A stretch of 64,000 bases of DNA from Dipteris shenzhenensis (Eukaryota; Polypodiophyta; Polypodiopsida; Gleicheniales): the NCBI GenBank assembly GCA_047967505.1, contig CM106539.1. One strand, written 5' to 3'. Every line of letters begins with the position of its first letter. The first letter of the stretch is position 1. Shown one piece after another: positions 1 to 10,290 of this stretch. The notes beneath the pieces were generated by a model. It saw nothing but the letters and a program-made list of their open reading frames with translations, was not told where the DNA came from and made no database searches. The position numbers and the translations under genes were made by a program.

Positions 1-755
1 CTGATCATGCTCGAACTTCTCACTCCCCTTCAGAGCAGGATCAACGACCATCACTTGCAGCCCTTGCAGCAGCTGCTCAGTATGGGTCAACTCCTGGCTT
101 TACGCCCCCCGTGACCCTGCAGTTTGTCACTAACTCTGTCCCTGCTGTCTACCCAACACTGAACCCACCGTATCTTAGTTCTTTGTCAGCTCCTACCCCT
201 TCCATTAGCCAGCCTACCCTTGCTCCATTGCCCCCCATGCGTGTTGCAGATCATCCTCCCTATCCCCTCTTTCCACCTGGGCTCATACCAGGGATGGTGC
301 GAAAGATGCAGATAGGAAGTGGTGTCCCTTACTCTCCTTTGAGTCCTCTGGACATACCAGCAGTTATCCCACCATCAACTGCCTCAGACTCTTACATTTT
401 AGACAGGGTCACAAAGTTTTTTAAAGACATAGGTGAAGTTGATCCTTTGGAAGGGCAATTGAAGGGTGCGAGGAGATTGGTGGATGAAGATGAAAGGGAC
501 GAGGAAGAACAAAGTCGAAAAGGTGGGGCCTGCATACCTCCACCTGCAATCTTAAGCGTGGATCTTGAAACGAACACACTGCCTGATGGAAGTATGGAGC
601 ACAAGCCGGGAGCAATAAGCACAGGCAGGCTTGGGCTGGGGGCCGTAGCAGATCCAAATGAAGTCACTCAATATGATGATGTTTATACTTCATACCGTAA
701 GCAACGCAGCACGAACTATCACACATCCATGAGTGCACGAGCTGCTGCTAGGTAA
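1..755 (+). CDS. CHERP-like SURP-family RNA-processing protein, C-terminal exon (5' part outside window)
   Basis: The frame is open from base 3 to the TAA at 753-755 with no start codon needed, so this is the 3' coding end of a gene that enters from the left. About 250 residues are visible: a Pro/Ser/Ala-rich linker, a block reading [12 protein letters not shown] followed by SPLSPLDIP, an acidic segment ([10 protein letters not shown]), and a conserved tail with [15 protein letters not shown] and a terminal MSARAAAR. In animal CHERP (a SURP, CID and G-patch splicing factor associated with U2 snRNP) the same order is found: PPGLI, then PLDP, then a tail of the type DDPYENYRRNK. Plant CHERP-like SURP proteins share the tail. 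Function is therefore inferred as nuclear pre-mRNA processing. The glycine-rich core of a full G-patch is not obvious, only its distal end. The SURP and CID domains would lie upstream. The family call rests on recalled motifs; a SUGP1-like relative is the main alternative. Confidence 0.75.
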   Translation, partial: DHARTSHSPSEQDQRPSLAALAAAAQYGSTPGFTPPVTLQFVTNSVPAVYPTLNPPYLSSLSAPTPSISQPTLAPLPPMRVADHPPYPLFPPGLIPGMVRKMQIGSGVPYSPLSPLDIPAVIPPSTASDSYILDRVTKFFKDIGEVDPLEGQLKGARRLVDEDERDEEEQSRKGGACIPPPAILSVDLETNTLPDGSMEHKPGAISTGRLGLGAVADPNEVTQYDDVYTSYRKQRSTNYHTSMSARAAAR

Positions 756-1632
756 AAGAAATTTGTCAGCATCATTTTGTTTGCTTCTTTTAAAGAATAT
801 TCCTGGCTTATGAAGAGCAGGTGAAAATGAATTGAGTTCCGGAAAGAATTCGAGCTGATCAAATCCAAATTTGCAGTTAAGATCTTGGTTTTTGACAACG
901 TAAATATTATTTATGGCAATGAGAAGTTCCTGTTTCTATCTTTGCTTTCACTTTATTGACGTTATCGTATGTTATGGATTGCACTTGCTTCTGCCCATAT
1001 TCTGAACGTCTTTGGAAATGCTAGCCTTCTTCAAGACCTTAGTCTGCCCTTGATCATCAGATCTTTGATTGAAGCTCAGCTCGAAGCCAGAAAATCTGTG
1101 CTTGTATTCAATCTGTCCATATGTGAGGGCATATACTTGCACGTTGATCTACACCTGTCATTTGGTGCTCATAAAGTCAGTTCTGACGCTGTTACTATTG
1201 CAGTTGTTTTTTGGTGCTCAGATTTGAACAACTAGCTCTGTAAATTTGGAAAAGGCTGAGGCTTTCAACAATGGTGGGGAACTATCATAATTGAGCAAAT
1301 TACAGTTTTTTGGCGTTTTCTTTGTTTACTGTTAACAATGGATGTCTGAAAGTACCGACTTTGAAGTTACTTATACAATAGTAGGACGATGTTCTATTGA
1401 TTTTAAACACAGCTTCTTGTGGCATCCTTGATAGTGCATGTCAAGCTGGCCTCTCCTGGAATTCTTGAAATGGTTAATGCTGATTTTGTGTGAAGAGATT
1501 TGGACTACTCTCTTTTAGTTTCAAAAGAGAGTTTGTTTGAGTATACTTGTGCTTTCTAAGTTAGAAATGTATTTTTGCCTCTTTGCAGAAACGAGACATA
1601 AGTGTAAAGTGCCTTTTAACTTTTTATGTTTT

Positions 1633-1637
<5 letters not shown>
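756..1637. other. 3' flank of the CHERP-like gene, no gene seen
   Basis: AT-rich sequence that presumably begins with the 3' UTR. No canonical AATAAA was found close to the stop codon. The short open frame at 969-1235 has no recognisable domain and is treated as chance. Confidence 0.5.

Positions 1638-1670
<33 letters not shown>
1638..1670. repeat. (GA)n microsatellite
   Basis: About 16 uninterrupted GA dinucleotides in an AT-rich context. Confidence 0.95.
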
Positions 1671-1672
<2 letters not shown>

Positions 1673-2476
1673 CTAGTTTTTTGGAAGTTTTTGTTTCTTG
1701 ACTTGCTTGTTTATTTTTGCTTAAGTCACCTGCTTCGTTTCTTCTTTATTTCTTGTTTTCATTCTCTTTTGTTTATTTGACGTATTTTAGCAAGCACTGG
1801 GTTTGCCTAAGAGACTCCGCGGGTCTTTAGAAACCCAGTATAGCTACTTATGCTTGGGCATTGATGACGACATAAGTGTTGCTTTGCTTGCTAAGTATGT
1901 CTTCCTTTTGCTTTTCATAAAAGTTTTTGTTTACCTCTTTTTTCTTCTCTTTCATTTTCTCTTTTATTTTCTTTGTAGATTTTTGATCTTTAGAACAACA
2001 AAAAATTCTAAATTTGTATGATTGGACTTATTCTAGTCTTACAAAGGTATATAATGCTGATTTTGTGTGGAACATCATCTCTTTGTAGAGGACGATGATG
2101 TGAAATCTCAACATTCCAATTCTATACAAATCCCAAAAGTTTGAGCATTAAAGTATTAAATGGTACATTGTGTCAAGTTTCTCTCAGAATTGCTGCCAAT
2201 TAACCCCCCTCCCCCCCCTTTCCAACTTGCACACACGGCTCATTCGAATAGTACCCACCCAGCTTCCGTGAGTGCAGCCCCCCCAAGAGAGGGCAAACAC
2301 ACCTCTCTTGATGGCGTTGAATTACCTCTCCCTCCTCGTGCAAGGCCCCAAGGGAAACGGCACGCTCTTGCTACAACCACAATGGAATCCTTGAAAGATG
2401 GTGGTGCCTCCATGCTTTGGACACATGACCTAAGCATTGGAAGCCCATCGCTCAACCTACTAGGCCAAAGCTTTGG
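1671..2476. other. intergenic, no gene supported
   Basis: T-rich sequence followed from about 2195 by a more GC-rich block. The frame at 2160-2639 is open for 159 codons but overlaps an equally long open frame on the other strand and has no motif I recognise. A 15-base word, tgctgattttgtgtg, occurs at both about 1479 and 2053. Confidence 0.4.
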
Positions 2477-2568
2477 AGGCTTCCACTTGGCAAGTTCTAA
2501 GAATTGGTTGTATAGGCATTGTGCCACCTCTACTTTGGTGCTTCTTGCAACTTGCCAAGTGGGAGCCT
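2477..2568. repeat. inverted repeat (20-bp arms, 52-base loop)
   Basis: The arm at 2477-2496 (aggcttccacttggcaagtt) is the reverse complement of 2549-2568 with one mismatch. The surrounding 2.2-2.6 kb block has a base composition unlike its AT-rich neighbours, suggesting an old inserted element whose ends I could not define. Confidence 0.7.
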
Positions 2569-3630
2569 CAGTACTCAGGTTGTCCAGAAATATTGTTGAC
2601 ATTGACTCCTCTCCTAAAAATGATAGTACTCTCCCTTAACATGGTTAAGGATGTTCTCTGCTTCTTATATTCAAAGCTCATATACAAGGTGGATGCATAT
2701 ATTCTGGTTGATAGAAGTGTGATGTCTCTTTCAAATATAGACCACAGTTTTTATGAGAAGAAAGCATCATTATCTCTTTTGTTTGATTTATTCATAACCC
2801 TATTTAGTTATTGATATTTTGCTCCAATAGTTTTTTTGTAACAAGACACCTGCTAACGGGTTTCCTATTCGAGCTCATGATGCTGTTGAGCTGAGCTGAG
2901 TTCCAATAACTTTTTTCTTAGTGGTCCATGGCTGTGTTACATGCATACGTGTGCACGTGTGCGTGCACGTGGTGTGTGAGTGAAGGATTTTCACTTGCTT
3001 CAAAAGCAACGAAGGTTTTTTTCCCCCCCTCAATGTAAAGAGAGGGGGAAATGCTTTTTTTTGTTAGTCCAACAAGGCAATTATTTGACTTGAACATATA
3101 ATGACCTTGAAGGAAACATGATCATGAGGGCCAGGCATCCATAAAGCAACTTCATTTTTTGGAAACAGAGTATGACTTGCAGTCACTGAAGCACATGTAA
3201 TGCCCATGCTTCTCTGCAGGGGTATGCCCATTGAGGATGCACCTGTCCATGTACGATGTGGAGGGGACCTCTTGGCTGTGATAATTTCCCTCGAGGTTTG
3301 CCAATCTTCATTGGAGGCTTTATCCTCTGCTGCTCTGCTTCTACTTGGTTGCAGAGGGCATTTCACCATTACTATTCCTAGTAGAAGTGCCGTTAGCTTT
3401 TCCTTTATCCTGGACCGTTGTACAATCTTGGCCGTTCAAGTAGTTTGTTCCATTTGGGTGAGCTGCTCTTTGAGGTGTACCTATTGTTTTTTGTTATCTC
3501 TGACTTGTTCTTGTTCTTTCCAGTAAAGGTGTGTACCTATAGCATGAATCTCAGCTTTCATAGTTGCATTCTCAGCCTTTAATAGACTGATTTCCTCTGC
3601 TAAGCATGGTAGGCATGCTGTGTCCTCACA
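2569..3630. other. intergenic, no gene supported
   Basis: Contains a GT/GC-rich patch (2940-2980, repeated GTGCACGTG-like words), poly-T and poly-C runs, and overlapping open frames on both strands at 3064-3526. Neither frame has a recognisable domain. Confidence 0.4.
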
Positions 3631-4340
3631 GTGTTGGAAATGAATAGGTCACCTCTCCGTTGGTAAGCCCCCATATGAGGAGAGCATTGGGGGGGTGAAC
3701 GTAGGTCTGAGAGATGGCCATTTATACAACATCATGGCTGCCATGGGGGCTGGGACTAGATAAAGAAAAGGGGAAGAGGCTGCCACATGGACAGCAGCAA
3801 GGCTGTCATGTGGGCAGCACTTCTGGGAACATACCTGGAGCCAAGAGTGTGCACAGAAACAGTCCCAGAACAAGAGGCAATGACATCAGCACTAATATGG
3901 ACAGTACGGAGCTGAGGTGCACATGTACGGCATGTCAGGGTGTCAGCAAGGGGCTGTAGCATGGCGCAGACATGGTGGGGGAGTTCAGGAGCTTGGTTGG
4001 CCACCAGAGAGGGCTGGTGGGGCTGCTTGGAGCCAGCCAACCAGGCCAGCATGTGGGCAGACAAAGGGGCTGGGCCCCTGCATGGGATAGAGGGCCAAGG
4101 GCCCTAGTTTTGTGAGCCCATGGGGGGGGCTGCTGGGTCAGCGAGTAGACCCCTCATAGGGTCGGTTTTGGGGCAGGGAGTTGGCCATAATCCCCTTGCC
4201 TGGTCGGTCATTTTGAGCAGGGCTTAGCTCCTATATAAAGGGGCCATGTGGGCCTCATTTGATCATCACCTAGAGCAGCCTTCCAAGGAGCAGCAGATCA
4301 GCATCATGAAACCAGCCTCAACAACGTAAAGGGTGGTAGG
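3631..4340 (+). repeat. degenerate LTR-like relic related to copia family A LTRs
   Basis: The word gtaagcccccatatgagga at about 3663 also occurs near the start of every family A LTR (for example 26485 and 30670). The right part repeats the order of the family A LTR 3' half: a GGTCGGTCATTTTG block, a TATA box (ctatataaag, about 4231), GCCATGTGGGCC, then CATCA and a CAGCC-rich stretch. No matching second LTR or target-site duplication was found, so this is a decayed or solo relative. Boundaries are approximate. Confidence 0.45.
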
Positions 4341-5299
4341 ATCCACTTAAAACAGCTTACACAGTAAATAGACAAGTAAATATGCACCACAAAACAAATC
4401 ACAGGGTAGCTAGAGCACTCCTACTCAGAAACAGGACACCGATCCCCAAATATTGGCGCGCCCTTGCATTATTGATTTAACATTCATTTGAAGCCAAGCA
4501 GCTGATTACAAAGGTCTTTGGGAAGCTGCACCATAGGCAAACCAATGCTCGTAGATTCCCTGTCCAGCCCACCGTGTAATTCCTTGCTCAACTTCAAGCG
4601 GTGAACTGCATCCAATCACTAGACAATTGTGGATCCTAAGCCAACCAAAGCATGCAACAGAAACCCCAATAGCATCCACTAATTGAACCACTCTTACAAT
4701 CGCACAACCAAGTGCCCAACCAGCCAAACACGGCTGAAAAACTGCTAGACAAAGCCCTCAATAGCTAAACTCTGGTGCAATCAAACAACCAAACACTTCT
4801 GAGTGGGTTGCTTCAATCTATAGCCTCCTTGGCCATTGTCCAACAGCATAAATCAGCTTTCTTCGTGAGGAAAGAAACCCAAACTCAAAAACTAGCTTGC
4901 AAGCAATGAGGGAACGACAAAAGTAGGCAAAGACAAGTCTTCTTCTACTCGGAATCCATAGGTCACCTAGGCTGGAAAACCCTAGATCTTGCGCAGATTA
5001 GCTGATTCTGTCCTAGCACAATCCCAAGAGTAGCTTAGAAGCGAACATCCACGCTTGGAAAGTTACTAAAACTAGCCACACCACCTAGAAAGCTCTAGAA
5101 AATTAGGTCAAAATCTCTTGCAGAGCTTGAAAGCTTGAAAAAGTAAGTTGTAGTTCACTCGGAGCAGCTTGGTGAGGTCCAAAACTCTTGGAAGCACCTT
5201 GGAACAAATCGCAGGTACTTGAAATAACCGGGAACAGCCCAGAAACAAATCGCAATCCTTGACAGGTTCCCTGGCAGAAATCGCAATCTGCAACAGGAT
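4341..5299. other. intergenic or internal sequence of a decayed element
   Basis: No coding match. A ttggcgcgccc word at about 4454 resembles some primer-binding sites but lacks a proper LTR border beside it. Confidence 0.3.
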
Positions 5300-5522
5300 C
5301 TTGGATCAGATGCGATTTCTCTTAGCAAGCCTTGGATCAATTGAAATTGATCCTTAGTTAAAAACGATTTTCCTTGGCAGGCCTTGGATCACTTGAAACT
5401 CGTCCCTAGCTAAAAATGAATTTCCCTGGCAAGCCGTGTAGCTAAAAACGAATTTCCCTGGCAAGCCATGGATCACTTGAAACTTGCCCCTGGCTAAAAA
5501 TGAATTTCCTTGGCAGGCCTTT
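5300..5522. repeat. imperfect tandem repeat, about 55-60 bp units
   Basis: Units built on the words CTTGGCAGGCCTTGGATCA, CTTGAAACT and AGCTAAAAATGAATTTCC recur four times with internal deletions; one unit is shortened around 5440. Confidence 0.75.
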
Positions 5523-5644
5523 AAAAAAAGTGATTTGACTCTAGCAACACCTAGCAGGCTTTAGTAGCTCCAAATTGGTGATCTGGCTCCTCTGGAATTG
5601 ATTTTGGCCAACTGCATCTAAAAGAAGGGGCCCCTTCCCTCCCT

Positions 5645-5820
5645 TTTAAAGCCCTAGGCTCCAAAAAGCAATGTTTTTTAATTGCATCACTCTTTTGGCC
5701 CCTAAAAGCGGTTTTTTAATTGCGCCACTCTTTAAAGCCCTAGGCTCCAAAGAGCAATGTTTTTTAATTGCACCACTCTTTTGGCCCCTAAAAGTGGTTT
5801 TTTAATTGCACCACTCTTTT
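5645..5820. repeat. 86-bp tandem duplication with internal sub-repeats
   Basis: TTTAAAGCCCTAGGCTCC begins at 5645 and again at 5731. Within each 86-bp unit the word GTTTTTTAATTGC followed by CACTC occurs twice, so the unit itself arose from a shorter duplication. Confidence 0.85.
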
Positions 5821-6228
5821 GGTCCCCCTGTTGCACACTTTGGCCCTAGGAATTAATTGCCTAGTAACTGGGCGCACATTCACTATTTCCAGCGGCCCAC
5901 TAGGAATTTTAATTCCCCAAGTCTCGCCCCATGGTCGGACCCTCGTGCCCTAGAGGCTCAAGGTAGTCACGCGCAAATTTATAGGAGTCGCAAACCAAAA
6001 GTCCCATAATTTCATGTCCTCGTGACAATCATCTGGGCCTCATTCAGGAGGAGAGAAGAGGGTTGGAGAGCTGCAAACTAAGCTTAAAGGAGGTGCCCAC
6101 CTAGGCTGAGGTTTTGGACATCAAGGTGGAGGGATCCTTTGGATAGAGAGTCTACATATAACAGTGGAGCATGCGGGCTCAGAGATCTAGAGGTGCTAGG
6201 CATTTAGGTGGAGAAACCTCTGGTATTG
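5821..6228. other. probable LTR or leader sequence of an unidentified retroelement
   Basis: Lies upstream of the 226-bp duplication that ends at a primer-binding site. No coding signal. Confidence 0.3.
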
Positions 6229-6703
6229 TATCTTGTCCAGTTTGAGGATGGACGGAAATATAAAGTGTTGCTTCTATATTTGTCTCTGAACATAGTCTAT
6301 TTGCTAGTTTGCACATACACATGAATGTTGTGAAGTACACACTTGATGAAGCATTGATTCCATAGTGAAATACTTCTGCGTGTAATTTCGGGGCTAACTA
6401 TTAGTCTTCCGCCACTACTCTTCCGCCACTACGGATACCCTTTGTGTGAGAGGGTATCTTGTCCTGTTTGAGGATAGACAGAAATAGAAAGTGTTGCTTC
6501 TATATTTGTCTCTGAGCATAGTCTATTTGCTAGTTTGCACATACACATGAATGTTGTGAAGTACACACACTTGATGAAGCATTGATTCGAATTTGAAATA
6601 CTTATGCGTGTAATTCCGGGGCTAACTATCAGTCTTCTGGTGCTAACTATCAGTCTTCTGCTACTACGGGATACCCTCTGTGTGAGAGGTCACTTTTCTA
6701 ACA
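6229..6703 (+). repeat. 226-bp tandem duplication ending at a putative LTR 3' border
   Basis: TATCTTGTCC starts at 6229 and at 6455, and the two copies run nearly identical through CATAGTCTATTTGCTAGTTT and GATGAAGCATTGATTC to GATACCCT(T/C)TGTGTGAGAG. The second copy runs into ...TTCTAACA, directly followed by a tRNA-Met type primer-binding site, so the duplicated segment is best read as the 3' part of an LTR. The LTR start was not found. Confidence 0.65.
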
Positions 6704-6720
6704 TGGTATCAGAGCCCTGA
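6704..6720 (+). promoter_or_regulatory. orphan retrotransposon primer-binding site (initiator tRNA-Met type)
   Basis: TGGTATCAGAGCCCTGA is the standard plant LTR-retrotransposon primer-binding site complementary to the 3' end of initiator tRNA-Met. It follows a CA dinucleotide, as expected at an LTR end. No matching gag-pol follows in the plus direction. Confidence 0.75.
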
Positions 6721-6870
6721 TGGAAGTTCTTGGGATGTGGAGCTTGAAGGCAAGGACCATTCACTTTATCCAAGTCACCGATATCTCCAAAGGTCTCGCA
6801 AATCTACTCGAACCTTTCAACATGGGAGAGGGATCTCCTTCTCCTAAAATCTTAGTGATGAGCTTAAAGA

Positions 6871-7805
6871 TCATGACCGGATGCTCTGTGAAGTAGTAGT
6901 GTCTCTTCCCATGACCGCTTGGGGTGTGGCTCCCCTTCCTAGTTCTTGCACTAGGATCCTCATTGCCTCATCCGTGAGCACTGTTTGTGGTGCAAGTGGA
7001 GGTGCTTGAGGGGTTGGCACTATACCATAGTTGGGTGGCCCTTGGCGTAAATTATAGAGGTTTGTCAGCCAAATAGGAATTAGGTTCACTAGTCCTAGCC
7101 TCATGGGACTTGAAGCCGGCATGCATGGTGGGCTTGGGTCTACTAGCCTCACTAGTAATAAGGGCCTTGTTATAGGTACATTTACATTAGGCATAGGCCT
7201 ATAAGATCGGGCCATGGAAAAAGTACCTTATGGGACTCCTCCTGGGACTCCTCCCCAAGTGGTGTATAGATAGGACGAGGGGCCATTGGATGTGGTAAGG
7301 TGCTCTCCCCAAAGTCCACTTGGCCATTCCCCTATCCATTGGGACTTGGTGGCCAGAACCTGGGTATCCAGGGCTCAAACATCCTCGTGAAGGATGGTTC
7401 ACCCTCATAGAGCTAAACAGGCAACCCTGTAGGATCCCCAACTGAGACAAGTATGGGATTGCTTGATATGGAAGTTGGTGGGGGGTCATTGTGTCCTTCA
7501 GCCACTCTAGTTTGCTTGGCAAAGGGACTGACGAGGTCAAGGTCAGACAAGCCGAACCGTCCCATAAGATTGGAGAATGACTCCCTCAAAAGCGAGGTGG
7601 TAGTGGAAGGGGTGGGGTATTGGGGCCTTACAAAGCTAGATTTTAGAGCCATGGAGGCCCCATGATTTGAGTTCAAGTTTTCACCCATTTCAACATCAAA
7701 GATCGTGGCGTCCTCTAAACTTGAGGACTCTATGTGTGCAGGACCATGTACCGGTATTGGGCTAGCAACTTGCTCTATTCCCCAAACTATTCTAAGACAA
7801 GACAA
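6871..7805 (-). pseudogene. unidentified coding relic in three overlapping minus-strand frames
   Basis: Three overlapping open frames (7413-7805, 7199-7540, 6871-7215) read like a single Pro/Ser-rich protein broken by two frameshifts. The first piece contains FSNLMGRFGLSDLDLVSPF and the last contains LTDEAMRILVQELGRG. I do not recognise the family. A retroelement gag-like protein inserted antisense behind the primer-binding site at 6704 is possible. The opposite strand also has an open frame at 7453-7665, so chance openness in part of the region cannot be excluded. Confidence 0.35.
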
Positions 7806-8772
7806 AACATAGAGTCAATTCCTTTAAAAAAAAATTGAGAGTGCTAATAAGAGAGAACTTTTCTCTTGTGTGCTAGAAGGAGGCCACTTGTCTCTCAATT
7901 TCATGCAATCAGACCATATTTGATGCTACAAGGCACAAATGATAGGGTTCATACCACCTATTTGCAAAAAAATACCTAAGGGTAAGCATTATGCAGTGTT
8001 GTGCTTGGATCATCTGAATATGGATGTATGTATGGATTCTTTGATGTGAAGTTGTAATCTTATTTGTTAGTTGTGCACTTGTAATCTTATTTTTAGTTGT
8101 CACTAACTAGTTGGTTTCAAGTCCTTAAGAATTACTAGCTAGAATTAAATGAAAGGGTTAATTATTTCAGCATATGTCTACATTTATCATTGATTGCAAT
8201 ACTAGTATAATGGAATCCCAGAGGTGATATTTGGCAACAAATTTAGGTTGCACTCCAAGTTTTGAGGTTCTATAGTTTTGACTCTTCGCGAAGGCCTTCA
8301 AATGAGTCCCAAGTTTTAAGTTTAGAGCTAGTAAATGAGTTTGGGGGTGAGTTTCAAAATAGGTTTCGAGCTCCAAATTTTGTTAAATAAGTCCTACGTT
8401 CTACGATTACAAGCTTTGAGGTACAAGTTACAAGACTTCAAGTTTTAAGTCCTAAGCAAATAGAATTGATTTTGGGTTTTGGGTTTTCGAGGTGTCGATC
8501 TTGAGGTCTCGAGGTTCCACGTTCCACATTCTCAGCTCATGTTTCTAGGATGTATGTTCAAAACCACCACAATTGTAGAGGCACTAATGATGAACTCTCA
8601 ATCCCTATTTAATATACGTGCCATACATCATACTTTGGTCTCAAGTGGATGATAATAATACCTCTCTCTTAGGCATGAATCTTGGATGTGGATGTCTATT
8701 TTGGTAGCTCCACTCCTTACATTTTATTGGTACTTTGTCTCATAGCTGCGTGAGGGCTTCCATAGGTATTAA
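7806..8772. other. AT-rich intergenic sequence, no gene seen
   Basis: From about 8230 to 8560 short words such as AAGTTTTGAGGTTC, CAAGTTTTAAG and GGTTCCACGTTCCAC recur, giving a low-complexity, decayed-satellite look. Confidence 0.4.
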
Positions 8773-8806
<34 letters not shown>

Positions 8807-8807
8807 C
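8773..8807. repeat. (TC)n microsatellite
   Basis: Nearly pure CT dinucleotides with one interruption. Confidence 0.95.
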
Positions 8808-9189
8808 AAATGATGCATCACTCTTCCAATTCCAAGTCACCAACTACCATCAAATCCACACTTGCTCAATGAATATAAACTCATAACCATATATACTCCA
8901 AATTGAGGCAAAAATGCCCAAATGTCCGCTCCTATTTGAAAGCTCCCATTCCCCTGTGCCAGGATTTTCATCAGCGGATCAGATATATTGTCTCGACCAG
9001 AAGGAGTTGTCCGGGGCAGTCGTTACACCATTCATGCAGGTCGCTACTTATGTTTTTCATCTTTACCCGTCCGTTTCTATAATTTTCGATTGTCTGACAA
9101 CATCAGCCCAGAAGCTGATGTAAGGGTTTCGCCCCGCTTCTCATTCAAGATGTCATTTTGGCCAACCAAACCTAGTTGTTAAAGCAAAA
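8808..9189. other. possible organelle-derived sequence upstream of the nad1 fragment
   Basis: CAGTCGTTACACCATTCATG (9017 onward, continuing CAGGTCG) resembles the antisense of a highly conserved segment of bacterial-type large-subunit rRNA. The match stops within about 30 bases, so it is weak. The rest is unassigned. Confidence 0.25.
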
Positions 9190-9447
9190 TCGGCGAATGG
9201 GTGGGGGTGAGGCCTAGAGCCTTTCTCGGGAGGTTGGCCACTTATTTGAGATCATTTCGAGGGGACTCCGGGCTCAATCTGGTTTGGTATAAATGTTATT
9301 CTCTTTTCGTTCGTATATATATGGGTTCGTGCAACATTTCGACGATATCATTATGATTAACTAATGAGACTTGGACAGAAAGTCTTCTCGCCTTTAGCAT
9401 TAGCTCGGGAAGTTTTTGTATCCGGTGTTCTAGGAGTCTTTGATTGG
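9190..9447 (+). pseudogene. nad1: mitochondrial nad1 last-exon fragment (nuclear insertion, NUMT)
   Basis: The frame on codons starting at 9241 reads [19 protein letters not shown], then [11 protein letters not shown], a stop at 9358-9360, and LMRLGQKVFSPLALAREV, then VSGVLGVFDWPP. Plant mitochondrial NADH dehydrogenase subunit 1 ends with the same order: PGSIWF, YIWVRA, RYRYDQL, GWKVFLPLSLA, VSGVL, FQWLP. The in-frame TAA replaces the Gln codon after Tyr-Asp, a simple CAA to TAA change. FSGGW at about 9226 matches FLGGW upstream in the same protein. A further stop lies at 9247 and the native stop is lost. In mitochondria NAD1 is a membrane subunit of complex I; here it is a non-functional copy of roughly the last 85 codons. 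Confidence 0.8.
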
Positions 9448-9827
9448 CCACCAACACTTCTCCCTTGCCTTTTGCTTTTCCCTCTGCGTTTTCGTTGCCA
9501 AAATATTATCAACAGAATAGAAAAAGTGGATCCTTCGAGGGTGCTCAAGGATTTGGACGACGGTGAGCCGGATATAGCAATAGATCTCGGGTGAAAAACA
9601 ATATTAGGAATAATTCATGAAATTAGCCTATTGGATGTATGTTGGACCCACTCATGGAAACTAGCCAAATTGCACTTGAACCCTTTGATCGAGCGGGAAG
9701 GGTACTTGCTGGAAACCACGTGTCATGATGAAAAGCAAGCAGGCAAGATGAAATTTCTAGAACAAAGCTTTAGGGCAAGCTAGAAAGGATGGGTAATTTC
9801 TCTTTTCTTTTCTTTGGGGGGGCGGAA

Positions 9828-9989
9828 GCTGCCATTCTTACTTCGATTGATCAAAGCATGAGGCATGCAGAAGTAATGATAAGCAGACCCGGACCAAGAA
9901 GAGATACGGCTTCGAGGGCTATTCGTAGAAGTGGTATAATTCTCAGTTTTGTGCATGATGTGACCCCGATGCCGCATAATGGATGTACC
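9828..9989 (+). pseudogene. rps11: plastid rps11 3'-half fragment (plastid-derived insertion)
   Basis: About 54 codons read [20 protein letters not shown], then [20 protein letters not shown] and [12 protein letters not shown]. Plastid ribosomal protein S11 has the matching order: [34 protein letters not shown], then a basic tail. The usual PPKKRRV tail is replaced by unrelated sequence, and the first half of the gene is missing. In plastids S11 is part of the 30S subunit; this piece cannot encode a working protein. It lies only about 380 bp after the nad1 fragment, so both may have arrived together, for example via mitochondrial DNA that already carried plastid sequence. Confidence 0.85.
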
Positions 9990-10229
9990 CAAGGAGACAA
10001 GGAATATAAAATTGTTAAGGCTAGATATGAGAAAAAGACAAAATGCATACAATAATATGCACATTGCCAAATAAAATTGAATATATAGGTCTCATCTTAC
10101 CTACCAAAAAACAATTCTTGAAGAAAGAAGACATCATTAAATTCACCAAAACTTATTGCAAAAATCCAAACCCTAGGGAGAGTGCTCTCGAGTACATCAT
10201 GTTCTCTCTTGTTATAATATACATATGGA

Positions 10230-10238
10230 TGGGGGGGG

Positions 10239-10286
<48 letters not shown>
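10230..10286. repeat. poly-G plus (GA)n microsatellite
   Basis: A run of about 11 G is followed by about 23 GA dinucleotides. Confidence 0.95.

Positions 10287-10290
<4 letters not shown>

Noticed and set aside
2160-2639. 159-codon open frame on plus
   Set aside because: Proline/serine low complexity at the start, a 120-codon frame on the opposite strand over the same bases, no motif, and it spans the inverted repeat at 2477-2568.
4450-4465. TTGGCGCGCCC as a possible Gypsy-type primer-binding site
   Set aside because: No LTR end (CA) in the right position and no gag-pol downstream.
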